The notes beneath the pieces were generated by a model. The model was not told the DNA's origin, searched no databases, and worked only from the letters and a program-made list of their open reading frames with translations. Of a stretch of DNA of 64,000 bases, positions 34,849 through 47,169 are shown in pieces. Positions within the stretch are counted from its first letter, which is position 1; every line of letters starts with the position of its first letter. The position numbers were made by a program, and so were the translations under genes. The stretch is from Enterobacter ludwigii (GTDB lineage: Bacteria; Pseudomonadota; Gammaproteobacteria; Enterobacterales; Enterobacteriaceae), in assembly GCA_900068845.1 (NCBI GenBank), contig CEFQ01000001.1, forward strand, positions 128,983 through 192,982, in the 5' to 3' direction.

Positions 34849-35100
34849 GTTAAAAGACCTACTGGAAAAATTGGCGCCATCATACGTAAAGGCGAAACTT
34901 TCGTCGATAGGCCGACCCTGCTATTTGCGTAAAGCTCCGATGCCACCGCACTTTTGTTATTGGACAGAGTTTTACACCGACTTTCCCGATAATAGCGGGG
35001 AGAGGCGCCATAAATTGCCGGCGAAGCGGCACAACGCCACGCGAAACGTCGCATTCTCGGTATGGCTGTGTAAAGAAATGCGCACTCTATGCCACAAAAG

Positions 35101-35126
35101 AAAACGGCTCCTGCAGGAGCCGTTGA
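35101..35126 (-). terminator. Porin gene terminator
   Basis: Perfect hairpin AACGGCTCC-TGCA-GGAGCCGTT seven bases after the porin stop codon; on the minus strand it ends in TTTTCTTTT. Its sequence is almost the same as the carB terminator on the other side of the porin gene. Confidence 0.88.
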
Positions 35127-35132
35127 GACGAT

Positions 35133-36275
35133 TTAGAAATCGTAGCGCAGACGCACCAGATTCACATTACCCAGTGACTTGTCGGTGCTGGAGGTAATGA
35201 CATATTCGTAATCAACACGGAAGCCGTAATCCAGCTGCGCGCTCACGCCGACGCCGTTATCGATACGTTTGTAGTCACGTCCGTTAACGAATTCCAGACG
35301 GTCACCCATGAAGTAAGGCTGGATAGATTTCACCGCATACTGACCAATTGGGAATTTGTAGCCGGCAAAGTATTCAATGCCCCACGCGTCATCCGCGAAG
35401 TAGTTGTTCACGGTATTGCGTTTGGTTGGGGAGAAGTTCTCATACCAGCCCGCACCGGCTGATAGTGTCCAGTTATCTGGCGTCCAGCTCAGTGCGGTAC
35501 CGTAGATATTCTGGTCGTAGCGCTTGCTGTCACCATTGCCTGGATTGCGGATGTCTGCGCGCGTGTAATTCCACGCGGTACCCCATGCGAGGTCTTTGGT
35601 GATGTGGTAGTTAACACCCAGCGAACCGCCGCCTTTACGTTTGTAGCGCAAACCGTTGCCTGGCAGATATTCGTTATCTTCAAACAGGTAAGACGCATAC
35701 ACATCCGCATCGCCGAAGGTGTTTTTATACTTCAGCATTTTACGCGAACGGTACGAGCCGTCGTAGTCGCCATTGATACCGTTACCCGGCGCCTGGGCCA
35801 GCATGTCGTAATCCCAGATATCAGTTTTCGCGCCAACAACATCGTAGTAAACACTGTTCTGCTGGCCAAAGTAGAGTTCACCTAACGTGGCGCTCTTGAA
35901 GCCGGTATAAAGTTGGCGACGCGATGTGTTATTCGCCCCATCCGCATGATGATGGTCCCAACCCCACCATGCCGGGAAGTTAACGCCCAGCTCGTAGTAA
36001 CCCACCCAGCTTACATCATCAAACAGGTAGTAATTCGCGGTGAAGCGGAAGCGTGAACCGCCGTCATAGCCATTACGTTTATAGGATTGGTCGTTCACAC
36101 CATTCTGATGCTGGAACTGTGGACGAATACTGCCGCCCACTTTGAAGTCGAGACGGCTGAGCGGATCGCCCGCCTGTGGATCCTGCTTGAGTAAAGTAAT
36201 CTCCGCCTGGCTGGCGAGTGGCGCCGCTGCGAGTAACGCAGCAATAGCGCTGAGAGTGAAAGCACGCATTTGCAT
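35133..36275 (-). CDS. Outer membrane porin of the Gram-negative general porin type
   Basis: Not assigned to a named porin. The 380 residues begin with a signal peptide (MRAFTLSAIAALLAAAPLASQA, cleavage before EITLL), followed by alternating amphipathic strands typical of a 16-stranded barrel, and end in phenylalanine (VRLRYDF), the outer membrane sorting signal. SRRQLYTGFKSATLGELYFG resembles the RQAFVGLKGGFGTVRVGR segment of OmpC/OmpF-type porins. One loop is rich in tryptophan and histidine (PAWWGWDHHHADG). Its substrate is not evident; a sugar- or anion-related role is possible. E. coli has the kef/fix/cai genes at this place. It has its own terminator and presumably its own promoter. Confidence 0.8.
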   Translation of the reverse strand: MQMRAFTLSAIAALLAAAPLASQAEITLLKQDPQAGDPLSRLDFKVGGSIRPQFQHQNGVNDQSYKRNGYDGGSRFRFTANYYLFDDVSWVGYYELGVNFPAWWGWDHHHADGANNTSRRQLYTGFKSATLGELYFGQQNSVYYDVVGAKTDIWDYDMLAQAPGNGINGDYDGSYRSRKMLKYKNTFGDADVYASYLFEDNEYLPGNGLRYKRKGGGSLGVNYHITKDLAWGTAWNYTRADIRNPGNGDSKRYDQNIYGTALSWTPDNWTLSAGAGWYENFSPTKRNTVNNYFADDAWGIEYFAGYKFPIGQYAVKSIQPYFMGDRLEFVNGRDYKRIDNGVGVSAQLDYGFRVDYEYVITSSTDKSLGNVNLVRLRYDF

Positions 36276-36465
36276 TTTTTATATCCCAGTTAAGGTGAGC
36301 GCTCTATTGGTGAGCGAGCAAAATAGTACGGTGCGCTGACTGGGTTCTTATTTATAATTTTGTGCGGATATTCCGAGGTGTAAGCTTTTCCGCATCAACT
36401 GATAAAACATATGTCAAATCAACAGGATTTTTACAGATAACGATATTCAGGTAGCGGGAAAACAG

Positions 36466-36496
36466 CAAAAAAAACGGCCCCCGCAGGAGCCGTTGA
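36466..36496 (-). terminator. carAB terminator
   Basis: Hairpin AACGGCTCC-TGCG-GGGGCCGTT, with G-T pairing in the stem, starting 20 bases after the carB stop codon and followed on the minus strand by eight Ts. It shares 24 of 26 core bases with the porin terminator. Confidence 0.88.
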
Positions 36497-36514
36497 TGTG
36501 TAACCAGCTGGGAA

Positions 36515-39500
36515 TCAGCCTTTAATTTGCGCGTGCATTTCCTGCACCGAAATCACTTGCTCAGTCGGATCCGCATTCAACGCCATCGCCGTCGCGAAGC
36601 CGCCGTTCAGCGTAGTGTCGTAATGCACTTTGTACTGCAGCGCACTGCGGCGAATCAGTTTGGAGTCTTCAATCGCCTGACGTCCTGCGGTGGTATTAAC
36701 GATGTAGGTATATTCGCCATTCTTCAGACGATCCTGAATGTGCGGACGACCTTCATGCACTTTGTTCACCAGACGTGGATTAATCCCCGCTTCACCCAGC
36801 ACCACGGCGGTACCGTGTGTCGCATCCAGCTCGAAACCAAACTTCTGCAGTTTCGCCGCCAGGTCGACGATGCGTTTCTTATCGCCTTCACGCACGGACA
36901 GCAGCGCACGACCGGTTTTCTTCATGTTGCTCTGTGCGCCCAGCATCGCCTTGGCGAAGGCTTCAGCGAAGGTGCGTCCAACGCCCATCACTTCACCGGT
37001 AGAGCGCATTTCCGGGCCGAGAATCGGGTCAACGCCTGGGAATTTGTTGAACGGCAGCACCACTTCTTTCACCGAGTAATACGGTGGAATCACTTCTTTG
37101 GTGACGCCCTGCTCAGCCAGCGTTTTACCTGCCATCACGCGCGCAGCAACTTTCGCCAGCGCGACGCCCGTGGCTTTCGACACGAACGGCACGGTACGCG
37201 CGGCACGCGGGTTAACCTCAATCAGGTAAACCTCATTGTCCTTCACCGCGAATTGCACGTTCATCAAGCCACGTACATTCAGCTCAAAGGCCAGTTTTTC
37301 CACCTGCTGACGCATCACGTTTTGGATTTCAGTGCTCAGCGTGTAGGCCGGCAGTGAACATGCGGAGTCACCGGAGTGCACGCCCGCCTGCTCGATGTGT
37401 TCCATGATGCCACCAATCAGCACACGTTCGCCGTCGCAAATCGCATCGACATCGACTTCTACCGCATCATCGAGGAAGCGGTCCAGCAACACGGGCGCAT
37501 CGTTAGAGACCGACACCGCCGTCTGGAAATAGCGCTTCAGGTCGATTTCGTCGTAAACGATTTCCATCGCACGACCGCCCAGCACATAAGAAGGACGCAC
37601 CACCAGCGGATAGCCGATACCGGCCGCTTTCTCAACTGCCTGCTCCAGCGTGGCAACCGTGGCGTTAGCCGGTTGCTTCAGGCTCAGACGATCAACCGCC
37701 TGCTGGAAACGCTCACGGTCTTCCGCGCGGTCAATGGAGTCCGGGCTGGTACCAATCACCGGAACGCCTGCCGCTTCCAGCGCGCGCGCCAGTTTCAGTG
37801 GCGTCTGGCCGCCGTACTGCACGATGACGCCTTTCGGCTGCTCGATACGCACGATTTCCAGCACGTCTTCCAGCGTGACAGGCTCGAAGTACAGACGATC
37901 CGAGGTGTCGTAATCGGTTGATACGGTTTCCGGATTACAGTTGACCATGATGGTCTCGTAACCGTCTTCACGCAGCGCCAGCGCTGCGTGCACGCAGCAG
38001 TAATCGAACTCAATGCCCTGGCCGATACGGTTTGGACCGCCACCCAAAATCATGATTTTTTCACGATCCTGATTTGGATTAGCTTCGCACTCTTCCTCGT
38101 AGGTTGAGTACATATATGCGGTGTCGGTTGCGAATTCAGCGGCACAGGTATCAACGCGCTTATAGACCGGATGCAGGTTAAATTGCTGACGCAGCTTACG
38201 GATTTCGCCTTCTGATACGCCCGCTAATGTAGCCAGACGCAGGTCGGCAAAGCCTTTACGCTTCAGCGCCCGCAGGAATTCCGCATTCAGCGAATTCACA
38301 CCTTCGCGCTCAACCTGCTCTTCCAGACGCACCAGCTCTTCAATCTGTACCAGGAACCAGCGGTCAATGTTGGTGAGATTGAACACGCCATCCACCGACA
38401 TGCCGGCGCGGAACGCATCGGCGATGTACCAGATACGGTCGGAACCGGCATCTTTCAGTTCACGGCGAATGCGCGTCAATGCTTCGGGATCGTCAAGGCT
38501 GACTTTCGGGTCGAAACCGTTGGCACCCACTTCCAGACCGCGCAGCGCTTTCTGCATCGATTCCTGGAATGTCCGGCCAATCGCCATCACTTCACCGACC
38601 GATTTCATCTGCGTTGTCAGGCGGTCGTTGGCACCGGCAAACTTCTCGAAGTTGAAGCGAGGGATCTTGGTCACAACATAGTCGATTGACGGCTCGAACG
38701 ATGCCGGCGTTAAGCCGCCGGTGATATCGTTCATCAGCTCATCGAGGGTGAAGCCCACCGCCAGTTTTGCCGCCACTTTGGCAATCGGGAAACCGGTGGC
38801 TTTCGAGGCCAGCGCTGACGAACGCGAAACGCGCGGGTTCATCTCGATGACAATCATGCGGCCATCTTTCGGGTTCACCGAGAACTGCACGTTAGAGCCG
38901 CCGGTTTCTACCCCGATTTCACGCAGTACCGCCAGCGAGGCGTTACGCATGATTTGGTACTCTTTATCCGTCAGGGTTTGTGCAGGGGCGACAGTGATAG
39001 AGTCACCGGTGTGGATGCCCATCGCATCGAAGTTTTCGATCGAGCAGACGATGATGCAGTTGTCGTTTTTATCACGCACCACTTCCATCTCGTACTCTTT
39101 CCAGCCAATCAGCGACTCGTCAATCAGCAGCTCATTGGTCGGCGACAGGTCCAGACCGCGTTCGCAAATCTCTTCGAACTCTTCGCGGTTATAGGCGATG
39201 CCGCCGCCGGTGCCGCCCATGGTAAAGGAAGGACGGATGATGCACGGGAAGCCAACGTCTTCGGCCACCGCCAGCGCTTCTTCCATGGTGTGCGCGATAC
39301 CGGAACGGGCAGTACCCAGACCAATACTTTTCATCGCCACATCGAAACGGCGACGATCTTCAGCTTTATCAATCGCATCGGCAGTCGCACCAATCATGGT
39401 CACGCCGAACTCAGCCAGCACGCCCTGACGCTCCAGCTCCAGCGCACAGTTCAGCGCTGTCTGGCCGCCCATGGTGGGCAGTACCGCATCCGGGCGCTCT

Positions 39501-39739
39501 TTTTCGATAATCTTGCGGACCACTTCCCAGTGAATCGGCTCGATGTAAGTCGCATCGGCCATTTCCGGGTCGGTCATAATGGTGGCCGGGTTCGAGTTCA
39601 CCAGAATGACGCGGTAGCCCTCTTCACGCAGCGCTTTACACGCCTGCGCACCGGAGTAGTCAAATTCACATGCCTGGCCGATCACGATCGGGCCAGCACC
39701 AAGAATCAGGATGGATTTTATGTCTGTACGTTTTGGCAT
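36515..39739 (-). CDS. carB: Carbamoyl phosphate synthetase large subunit
   Basis: Makes carbamoyl phosphate from bicarbonate, ammonia and two ATP, for arginine and pyrimidine synthesis. The 1074 residues are the usual length: two homologous ATP-grasp halves (first starts [19 protein letters not shown], second [19 protein letters not shown]) and a C-terminal MGS-like allosteric domain for UMP and ornithine. It follows carA by 13 bases. Confidence 0.99.
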   Translation of the reverse strand: MPKRTDIKSILILGAGPIVIGQACEFDYSGAQACKALREEGYRVILVNSNPATIMTDPEMADATYIEPIHWEVVRKIIEKERPDAVLPTMGGQTALNCALELERQGVLAEFGVTMIGATADAIDKAEDRRRFDVAMKSIGLGTARSGIAHTMEEALAVAEDVGFPCIIRPSFTMGGTGGGIAYNREEFEEICERGLDLSPTNELLIDESLIGWKEYEMEVVRDKNDNCIIVCSIENFDAMGIHTGDSITVAPAQTLTDKEYQIMRNASLAVLREIGVETGGSNVQFSVNPKDGRMIVIEMNPRVSRSSALASKATGFPIAKVAAKLAVGFTLDELMNDITGGLTPASFEPSIDYVVTKIPRFNFEKFAGANDRLTTQMKSVGEVMAIGRTFQESMQKALRGLEVGANGFDPKVSLDDPEALTRIRRELKDAGSDRIWYIADAFRAGMSVDGVFNLTNIDRWFLVQIEELVRLEEQVEREGVNSLNAEFLRALKRKGFADLRLATLAGVSEGEIRKLRQQFNLHPVYKRVDTCAAEFATDTAYMYSTYEEECEANPNQDREKIMILGGGPNRIGQGIEFDYCCVHAALALREDGYETIMVNCNPETVSTDYDTSDRLYFEPVTLEDVLEIVRIEQPKGVIVQYGGQTPLKLARALEAAGVPVIGTSPDSIDRAEDRERFQQAVDRLSLKQPANATVATLEQAVEKAAGIGYPLVVRPSYVLGGRAMEIVYDEIDLKRYFQTAVSVSNDAPVLLDRFLDDAVEVDVDAICDGERVLIGGIMEHIEQAGVHSGDSACSLPAYTLSTEIQNVMRQQVEKLAFELNVRGLMNVQFAVKDNEVYLIEVNPRAARTVPFVSKATGVALAKVAARVMAGKTLAEQGVTKEVIPPYYSVKEVVLPFNKFPGVDPILGPEMRSTGEVMGVGRTFAEAFAKAMLGAQSNMKKTGRALLSVREGDKKRIVDLAAKLQKFGFELDATHGTAVVLGEAGINPRLVNKVHEGRPHIQDRLKNGEYTYIVNTTAGRQAIEDSKLIRRSALQYKVHYDTTLNGGFATAMALNADPTEQVISVQEMHAQIKG

Positions 39740-39752
39740 TGTGGGCTCCTGA

Positions 39753-40901
39753 TTACTTCGCGTTAGAACGGTATGCTTCGATCAGTTCGATAAAGTGATC
39801 GAACAGTGGCGCCGCATCGTGCGGGCCGGGGCTCGCTTCTGGGTGTCCCTGGAAGCTGAAGGCCGGTTTGTCCGTACGATGAATGCCCTGCACGGTTTGG
39901 TCGAACAGCGACACATGCGTCACGCGCAGATTGGCTGGCAACTGGCTATCATCAACCGCAAAACCGTGGTTTTGTGCGGTGATCATCACGGTGTTGTTGT
40001 CGAGATCTTTTACCGGATGGTTGCCGCCGTGATGGCCAAGTTTCATCTTGATGGTTTTGGCACCGCTCGCCAGCGCTAACAGCTGATGGCCAAGACAGAT
40101 ACCGAATACCGGGACATCGGTTTTCAGGAACGCCTGAATGGCGTTGATGGCGTAATCGCACGGCTCTGGGTCGCCTGGACCGTTCGACAGAAAAATACCG
40201 TCTGGATTGAGGGCCAGAACGTCTTCCGCCGGCGTTTGCGCCGGTACTACCGTCAGGCGGCAGCCGCGATCTACCAGCATGCGCAGGATGTTGCGCTTAG
40301 CGCCGTAATCGTAAGCCACTACATGGAACGGCAGCTCTTCCGCCGTTTTCTGCTCCGGCAGGTCACCTTCCAGTGTCCAGCTACCTTGCTGCCACGCGTA
40401 GGTTTCAGCGGTGGTCACTTCTTTCGCCAGATCCATGCCTTTCAAGCCAGGGAACGCCTGCGCTTTCTGCAGCGCCAGTGCGGCATCCGGATTATCACCC
40501 GCAATAATGCAGCCACTCTGTGCGCCCTTCTCGCGCAGCAAACGGGTCAGTTTGCGCGTGTCGATATCGGCGATGCCAACGATGTTATTGCGCTGCAGGT
40601 AAGCTGACAGACTCTCTTCACTACGGAAGTTGCTGGTAATCAGCGGCAGATCGCGAATAACGAGGCCTTGAGCATGGATTTGGCTGGATTCTTCATCGGC
40701 GGCATTAACGCCAACATTGCCGATATGGGGATAAGTGAGGGTAACGATTTGGCGGGAATAGGAAGGATCAGTGAGGATTTCTTGATAACCGGTCATTGAA
40801 GTGTTGAAAACAACTTCTCCCACTGCCGACCCCGAAGCCCCGATGGCCCGACCGTGGAATTGGGTTCCGTCTTCCAGAACCAAGAGCGCTGACTTAATCA
40901 A
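39753..40901 (-). CDS. carA: Carbamoyl phosphate synthetase small (glutaminase) subunit
   Basis: Hydrolyses glutamine and channels ammonia to CarB. A TTG start codon, with CTGGAGG ending seven bases upstream, gives 382 residues starting (M)[11 protein letters not shown], exactly the E. coli length; carA of E. coli is also known to start with TTG. The in-frame ATG nine codons upstream lies inside an ARG box and is not preferred. The C-terminal class I amidotransferase domain has [12 protein letters not shown] with the nucleophilic cysteine, and the catalytic HPEASPGP. Confidence 0.96.
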   Translation of the reverse strand: MIKSALLVLEDGTQFHGRAIGASGSAVGEVVFNTSMTGYQEILTDPSYSRQIVTLTYPHIGNVGVNAADEESSQIHAQGLVIRDLPLITSNFRSEESLSAYLQRNNIVGIADIDTRKLTRLLREKGAQSGCIIAGDNPDAALALQKAQAFPGLKGMDLAKEVTTAETYAWQQGSWTLEGDLPEQKTAEELPFHVVAYDYGAKRNILRMLVDRGCRLTVVPAQTPAEDVLALNPDGIFLSNGPGDPEPCDYAINAIQAFLKTDVPVFGICLGHQLLALASGAKTIKMKLGHHGGNHPVKDLDNNTVMITAQNHGFAVDDSQLPANLRVTHVSLFDQTVQGIHRTDKPAFSFQGHPEASPGPHDAAPLFDHFIELIEAYRSNAK

Positions 40902-40911
40902 AACATCCTCC

Positions 40912-40950
40912 AGGGAATAAACAGTCATAATATTTGCATATTAATTCAAA
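40912..40950 (-). promoter_or_regulatory. Tandem ARG boxes at carAB promoter P2
   Basis: Two 18-base imperfect palindromes with centres 21 bases apart, the standard ArgR spacing. On the minus strand the upstream one is TTTGAATTAATATGCAAA (40933-40950) and the downstream one TATGACTGTTTATTCCCT (40912-40929). Both match the TGAAT-N4-ATTCA core with two or three changes. They lie directly before carA, as in E. coli, where ArgR with arginine represses P2. Confidence 0.8.
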
Positions 40951-41283
40951 AGCAGTGCCAGAATCAATGCAAAACCCGCCTGAGTACTCGAATTTTGGCA
41001 AATTGCGCGCATTCTAATGACCGCCCCGCACCTTGTCTACACCATGTGGTTATTTTTTTGTATATTTCGGGCAACTGAATGTTAAAAACGGTGAAAGGCG
41101 ACAAAAGAGTGAGATAACTCGGAAAAATAATCGATTGCCTGACGGCGATAATGGCAAAGTGGTGCTAGCACGCATAAATTTTTGACCAAATGGTCAAAAT
41201 TAGCCACATAAAGCATCACAACCACAAGATAACAACTACAAATAGAAGCTTAAACAACGAAAACAAACAAGATGCTTATTTTT
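40951..41283 (-). promoter_or_regulatory. carAB upstream control region, no gene seen
   Basis: About 330 non-coding bases upstream of the ARG boxes. By comparison with E. coli they should hold the pyrimidine-controlled promoter P1 and its IHF, PepA, PurR and RutR sites; I cannot place any of these with confidence. The stretch from 41170 to 41290 is A+T-rich. No reading frame of interest is present. Confidence 0.5.
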
Positions 41284-41316
41284 AGATAAAATTAAGGGCA
41301 ATGATTCCATTGCCCT
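41284..41316 (-). terminator. Possible dapB terminator
   Basis: Nine-base-pair hairpin AGGGCAATG-GAAT-CATTGCCCT about 55 bases after the dapB stop codon. The following minus-strand tract is TAATTTTATC, only moderately T-rich. Confidence 0.6.
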
Positions 41317-41370
41317 CGTCAATCAAGGTCTTACCGATTGAAATAACCACATCACGATGGTTCACAACAC

Positions 41371-42192
<822 letters not shown>

Positions 42193-42360
42193 TCATTCCT
42201 GATACAAATCTATGCATGTAAAGCGTAAACAGGTTAACGGTCAGATAACAGTCACGCCACAATAATAAAGGGATAATAAGAATTTTATGCCAGCCGCGAA
42301 ACATTATCAGTAAAAGCAATCCCGCATGCTGGAAGTAGGATTTTCTGCAGCGACAGGCAA

Positions 42361-42385
42361 AGAAAAGGCCGAACAATGTCGGCCT
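42361..42385 (-). terminator. ribF-ispH operon terminator
   Basis: Seven-base-pair hairpin AGGCCGA-CATTGT-TCGGCCT followed on the minus strand by TTTCTTT, about 24 bases after the ispH stop codon. Confidence 0.85.
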
Positions 42386-42408
42386 GATTTTACTGCGCGG
42401 CGAACCGC

Positions 42409-43362
42409 TTATTGCACGTTACGCACGTCGACACGCAGCTCTTTCGGTACTTCAAACACGATGTTCTCTTCGCGGCCAATCAGCTCAATCGCCGCTTCAC
42501 CACCAAGCTCACGCAGACGCTGAATCACCTGCTGCACCAGAATATCAGGAGCCGAAGCGCCTGCGGTGACACCGATAACCTGCTTATCTTTGACCCACTC
42601 TTCCTGGATGTCATCGGCAGAATCAATCAGCTTCGCCAGCTTACCGGCACGCTGCGCCAGTTCGGCCAAACGGTTCGAGTTAGAGGAGTTTTTCGATCCC
42701 ACGACCAGCACCACTTCAGCATCACGCGCCAAAACGCGTACCGCTTCCTGACGGTTGGTGGTGGCGTAGCAGATATCATCTTTACGTGGACCGATAATTG
42801 CCGGGAAGCGCTGACGCAACGCATCAATTACGTCCGAGGTATCATCGACGGAAAGCGTGGTCTGCGTCATAAAGCACAGGTTGCTCTCATCTTTCACGTT
42901 CAGCTTGAACACATCTTCCGGAGACTCGACCAGATACATGCCGCCATTCGGATTGCTATACTGGCCCATGGTGCCTTCCACTTCGGGATGCCCTGCGTGA
43001 CCAATAAGAATCGCTTCAACGCCTTTACGGCTGGCGCGCGCCACTTCCATATGCACTTTGGTTACCAGCGGACAGGTGGCATCAAACAGCATAGTGAGGT
43101 TACGTGCTTTCGCTTCAGCGCGCACCGCTTGCGATACGCCGTGAGCGGAAAAGATCAGAATGGCGTTATCCGGCACTTCTGCGATCTCTTCAATAAAGAT
43201 CGCGCCGCGCTCGCGCAGGCTGCTTACCACGTAGCGGTTATGCACCACTTCATGACGCACGTAGATAGGCGCGCCGTACATCTCCAGCGCGCGTTCCACG
43301 ATGCTGATGGCGCGATCAACGCCTGCGCAGAAACCGCGTGGATTAGCTAACAGGATTTGCAT
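42409..43362 (-). CDS. ispH: 4-hydroxy-3-methylbut-2-enyl diphosphate reductase
   Basis: Last step of the MEP isoprenoid pathway, giving IPP and DMAPP. Starting at [18 protein letters not shown], the 317 residues hold the three iron-sulfur cysteines in GFCAGV, DATCPL and DDICYAT and the conserved TNRQEAV. The start lies 20 bases inside the end of fkpB; a longer frame fully inside fkpB is rejected. Last gene of its operon. Confidence 0.98.
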   Translation of the reverse strand: MQILLANPRGFCAGVDRAISIVERALEMYGAPIYVRHEVVHNRYVVSSLRERGAIFIEEIAEVPDNAILIFSAHGVSQAVRAEAKARNLTMLFDATCPLVTKVHMEVARASRKGVEAILIGHAGHPEVEGTMGQYSNPNGGMYLVESPEDVFKLNVKDESNLCFMTQTTLSVDDTSDVIDALRQRFPAIIGPRKDDICYATTNRQEAVRVLARDAEVVLVVGSKNSSNSNRLAELAQRAGKLAKLIDSADDIQEEWVKDKQVIGVTAGASAPDILVQQVIQRLRELGGEAAIELIGREENIVFEVPKELRVDVRNVQ

Positions 43363-43813
43363 CGTTGGCCTCCAGCACCGGATCAATCTCCAGCACTTCA
43401 ATGTCAAACTGAATGCGCTGACCCGCCAGCGGATGGTTGAAATCCACGGTAATCGAGTCGCCGGAAACCTCACGAATCACGCCAGGCATTTCGCTGCCAC
43501 CCCGTCCGCTGAACAGCATAATGGCACCGACTTCCGGCTCGCCCGCATCGTTAAAGTCACGGCGCGAGAAGTACTGAACCAGATCCGGGCTGGTGCCGCC
43601 AAACGCATCTTCCGGCTCCAGCGTAAACGCGTGCTTATCGCCCACTTTACGCCCGATCAGTTGCTGTTCGAGCGCGCCCGACAGGCTGCCATCACCCAGA
43701 CGGAACAGCGCAGGTTTGCCGTTGGCGCGCGTGGATTCGGCCGTCGAGCCATCCTCCAGCTTCAGCGTAAAATGCACCAGCAACGCGCTATCGCGCTGAA
43801 CTAAGTCTGTCAT
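43343..43813 (-). CDS. fkpB: FKBP-type peptidyl-prolyl isomerase FkpB
   Basis: SlyD-like FKBP isomerase found with ribosomal particles; exact cellular targets are unclear. The 156 residues are seven longer than in E. coli at the C-terminus (after IDPVLEA), which produces the overlap with ispH. Conserved segments are [28 protein letters not shown] and VDFNHPLAG. It follows lspA by three bases. Confidence 0.96.
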   Translation of the reverse strand: MTDLVQRDSALLVHFTLKLEDGSTAESTRANGKPALFRLGDGSLSGALEQQLIGRKVGDKHAFTLEPEDAFGGTSPDLVQYFSRRDFNDAGEPEVGAIMLFSGRGGSEMPGVIREVSGDSITVDFNHPLAGQRIQFDIEVLEIDPVLEANDANPVS

Positions 43814-43816
43814 CAG

Positions 43817-44323
43817 TTACCCTTTCTGTTTAGCCGGTTTGCCGTTCGGGCTGAGAAAACCTTCCAGTACCACCAGCGCCGCACCGATGCAGATGGCGCA
43901 GTCGGCAATGTTAAAGGTCGCGAAGTGCCAGTCGCCGACATAGAAGTCGATAAAATCGACCACAAAGCCGTGATACGAACGGTCAAACAGGTTACCCAAC
44001 GCCCCGCCGATAATCAGCGCGTAGGCAATATTGGTTAATTTGTTGCTGGCAGCGTTGCGATACATCATCACCAACAGCGCCACAACGATGGCAATGGCAA
44101 TGCCGGCAAAGAACCATCGCTGCCAGCCGCCTTTGTCCGCCAGGAAGCTGAACGCTGCGCCGTAGTTGTGCGCGTAAAACAGATTCAGGAACGGCATCAG
44201 CGGCTGCGTTTCATGTAGCATCATGTTATCCATGACCCACATCTTGCTGCCAAAATCGATGGCGATCACTACCAGCACCAGCCAAAGCCAACGCAAACCG
44301 GTTGAAGAGAGCGCTTTACTCAT
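43817..44323 (-). CDS. lspA: Lipoprotein signal peptidase (SPase II)
   Basis: Membrane aspartyl protease that removes signal peptides of lipoproteins. The 168-residue form starting [19 protein letters not shown] has four membrane segments; the two catalytic aspartates fall in [10 protein letters not shown] and [10 protein letters not shown]. The start overlaps the ileS stop codon by one base, so the longer upstream frame is rejected. It sits between ileS and fkpB, the usual enteric order. Confidence 0.97.
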   Translation of the reverse strand: MSKALSSTGLRWLWLVLVVIAIDFGSKMWVMDNMMLHETQPLMPFLNLFYAHNYGAAFSFLADKGGWQRWFFAGIAIAIVVALLVMMYRNAASNKLTNIAYALIIGGALGNLFDRSYHGFVVDFIDFYVGDWHFATFNIADCAICIGAALVVLEGFLSPNGKPAKQKG

Positions 44324-47142
44324 TAGGCAAATTTCCGCTGTTCGCCATTGCCGGCGACGTTGGTGTAGCAACGACCACACACCGCAGCGTGCTCCGGGTT
44401 CTGGCCAACGTCAGTAGTGTAATGCCAGCAGCGCGGACATTTCTCACCTTCTGCTTTGTGCAGCGCGATTTTCAGACCTTTAAACAGCTCGCTCTGCTGC
44501 GCTTCATCATTGGCAGTGGCGTAATCCGCCACGGTTGCACCTGAAGTTAACAGGACGAAACGCAACTCATCGCCCAGCGCCTGCAGCTTGGCTGCCAGCT
44601 CGGCATCCGCATACAGCGTAACCGTAGCTTCCAGCGCGCCACCAATGCGTTTGTCACTACGCGCTTGCTCAATCACCTTGTTCACTTCGCCGCGGACTTT
44701 CAGCAGATCATCCCAGTAGGCGTCGTTTAGCGCTTCGTTATCCGCCAGACCAAACAAATCTTGATACCACTCTTCGGTGAACACGTATTTCGCGCGCTCA
44801 CCCGGCAGATAGCCCCAGATCTCGTCTGCAGTGAAGGACATGATTGGCGCCATCCAGCGCACCAGCGCTTCAACGATATGCCACAGCGCAGTTTGGCAGC
44901 TGCGACGCGCCAGGCTGTCGCCTTTCGCGGTGTACTGGCGATCTTTGATCACATCGAGATAGAACGAGCCCATTTCGATGGAGCAGAAGTGCATCAGACG
45001 CTGCACCACTTCGTGGAAATCGTAGTTTTCGTAGGAGTGCACGATATCCTGCTGCGCTGCCAGCGCACGGCCAACCGCCCAGCGATCCACTACCACCATC
45101 TCTTCCGGCTTCACGCAATCGGTCGCCGGGTTGAAGCCCGCGAGGTTAGCCAGCAGGAAACGCGCGGTGTTACGGATGCGACGATAGCTGTCCGCGGCAC
45201 GCTTAAGGATTTCATCGGAGACCGCCATCTCACCGGAGTAATCGGTAGAAGCGACCCACAGACGCAGAATGTCCGCGCCCAGCTTATCCATGACATCTTG
45301 CGGTGCCACGGTGTTGCCGATCGATTTCGACATCTTGCGGCCCTGACCATCAACGGTGAAACCGTGCGTCAGTACCTGGCGATAAGGCGCTTTGCCTTTC
45401 ATCGCGGTAGAGATCATCAGAGAAGACATAAACCAGCCGCGATGCTGATCCGAACCTTCCAGATACATATCCGGCGTATGACCACCGAATTCCGGACGCG
45501 CATCCACTACCGCGTAGCTGGTTGATCCAGAGTCGAACCAGACGTCTAAGGTGTCTGGCACTTTGACGTACTGGTCAGCATCGTCGCCCATCAGATCGCG
45601 CGGATCGAGATCCCACCACGCCTGAATGCCGTCCTGCTCAACCAGTTTGGCCACTTTCTCCATCAGCTCCAGCGTATCCGGGTGCAGTTGCTCGCTCTCT
45701 TTATGCACGAAAAGCGACATCGGCACGCCCCACGTACGCTGACGTGAGATACACCAATCCGGACGGTTGGCCACCATCGCTTCGATACGCGCCTGGCCCC
45801 AATCCGGGATCCACTGCACGCCTTTGATCTCTTTCAGCGACTGCGCACGCAGACCTTTCTGATCCATGCTGATGAACCATTGCGGCGTGGCACGGAAGAT
45901 GATCGGCGTTTTGTGACGCCAGCAGTGTGGGTAGCTGTGCAGCAGCTTCTCAACGTGCAGCAACGCGCCCTTATCTTTCAGCAACTCAACGATCATGTCG
46001 TTGGCTTTAAAAACGTTCACACCATCCAGCGTTGGATATGTGCCTGGCAGATACGCGCCATCTGGGCCCACCGGATTGGCGGTTTCCAAACCGTATTTCT
46101 GCCCGATAACATAGTCATCCGGGCCGTGACCTGGCGCGGTATGTACGGCACCGGTACCGGCTTCCAGAGTAACGTGCTCACCCAGAACCACTTTGGAGTG
46201 AATCTGCTCAAGGAACGGATGCTGGAACAGCTGCAGCTCTAGCGCCGCACCGTTGCATTCGCCCAGCACGTTCCACTCGCTGATGCCGGCGCGCTTCATC
46301 ACGCTCTCGACCATCTCTTTAGCGAGGATCAGGCTGCGGCCTTCAATCTGTAGCAACTGGTATTCAAATTCCGGATGCAGTGAGATACCGCGGTTTGCCG
46401 GCATGGTCCACGGTGTGGTGGTCCAGATAACCAGTGAAACCGGGCCTTCTGACGCGGTGACGCCGAACTTCGCGCGCACAGCATCAGCATCCAGCGCATT
46501 AAACATGACGTCGATGGAGGGCGAGGTTTTGTCGTAATACTCAACTTCGGCTTCAGCCAATGCCGAGCGACAATCCATGCACCAGTGCACCGGCTTAGCG
46601 CCTTTATGCAAATGGCCATTGCCGATGATTTTACCCAGCGCGCGGATGATGTTGGCTTCGGTCTGGAAATTCATCGTCAGATAAGGACGATCCCAGTCAC
46701 CCAGCACGCCGAGACGGATAAAGTCATTTTTCTGACCTTCAACCTGCTCTGCCGCATATTGACGGCAAGCCGCACGGAATTCAGCCGCGCTCACTTTCTC
46801 GCCCGGCTTACCAATCATCTGCTCAACTTTGTGCTCAATCGGCAAGCCGTGGCAGTCCCAACCTGGAACATATGGCGAGTCATAGCCCGCCATGCCTTTC
46901 GACTTAACGATAATGTCTTTCAGAATCTTGTTAACGGAGTGACCAATATGAATGCTGCCGTTCGCATACGGAGGGCCATCATGCAAAATAAAGGTTTTTT
47001 TCCCTTTTTTGGCTTCGCGGATGATGCCGTACAGGTTGTCATCATACCAACGTTGCAGCATTCCCGGTTCACGCTTGGCCAGATCGCCACGCATCGGGAA
47101 CCCCGTTTCCGGCAAATTCAGGGTAGATTTATAGTCACTCAT
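44323..47142 (-). CDS. ileS: Isoleucyl-tRNA synthetase
   Basis: Class I synthetase with editing activity against valine. The 939 residues have the usual length. HIGHSVNK gives the HIGH motif near residue 66, the CP1 editing domain follows ([12 protein letters not shown]), KMSKS is in [11 protein letters not shown] near residue 604, and a C-terminal zinc-binding pair is seen in CPRCWHY and CGRCYTN. It lies 27 bases after ribF in the operon. Confidence 0.99.
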   Translation of the reverse strand: MSDYKSTLNLPETGFPMRGDLAKREPGMLQRWYDDNLYGIIREAKKGKKTFILHDGPPYANGSIHIGHSVNKILKDIIVKSKGMAGYDSPYVPGWDCHGLPIEHKVEQMIGKPGEKVSAAEFRAACRQYAAEQVEGQKNDFIRLGVLGDWDRPYLTMNFQTEANIIRALGKIIGNGHLHKGAKPVHWCMDCRSALAEAEVEYYDKTSPSIDVMFNALDADAVRAKFGVTASEGPVSLVIWTTTPWTMPANRGISLHPEFEYQLLQIEGRSLILAKEMVESVMKRAGISEWNVLGECNGAALELQLFQHPFLEQIHSKVVLGEHVTLEAGTGAVHTAPGHGPDDYVIGQKYGLETANPVGPDGAYLPGTYPTLDGVNVFKANDMIVELLKDKGALLHVEKLLHSYPHCWRHKTPIIFRATPQWFISMDQKGLRAQSLKEIKGVQWIPDWGQARIEAMVANRPDWCISRQRTWGVPMSLFVHKESEQLHPDTLELMEKVAKLVEQDGIQAWWDLDPRDLMGDDADQYVKVPDTLDVWFDSGSTSYAVVDARPEFGGHTPDMYLEGSDQHRGWFMSSLMISTAMKGKAPYRQVLTHGFTVDGQGRKMSKSIGNTVAPQDVMDKLGADILRLWVASTDYSGEMAVSDEILKRAADSYRRIRNTARFLLANLAGFNPATDCVKPEEMVVVDRWAVGRALAAQQDIVHSYENYDFHEVVQRLMHFCSIEMGSFYLDVIKDRQYTAKGDSLARRSCQTALWHIVEALVRWMAPIMSFTADEIWGYLPGERAKYVFTEEWYQDLFGLADNEALNDAYWDDLLKVRGEVNKVIEQARSDKRIGGALEATVTLYADAELAAKLQALGDELRFVLLTSGATVADYATANDEAQQSELFKGLKIALHKAEGEKCPRCWHYTTDVGQNPEHAAVCGRCYTNVAGNGEQRKFA

Positions 47143-47169
47143 CAGATTCTCGATTCCGTATTTCGGTCA

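Noticed and set aside
34354..34932. 192-residue frame on the plus strand opposite folA
   Set aside because: Shadow of folA, which is complete and highly conserved on the minus strand.
36527..37357. 276-residue and similar open frames on the plus strand opposite carB, including 38954-39766
   Set aside because: Histidine/arginine-rich shadow translations of carB; no start signals or recognisable domains.
42412..43350. 312-residue open frame on the plus strand opposite ispH
   Set aside because: It mirrors the ispH codons, has no ribosome binding site or family resemblance, and ispH itself has all catalytic motifs. Long antisense frames are common in genes with this codon use.
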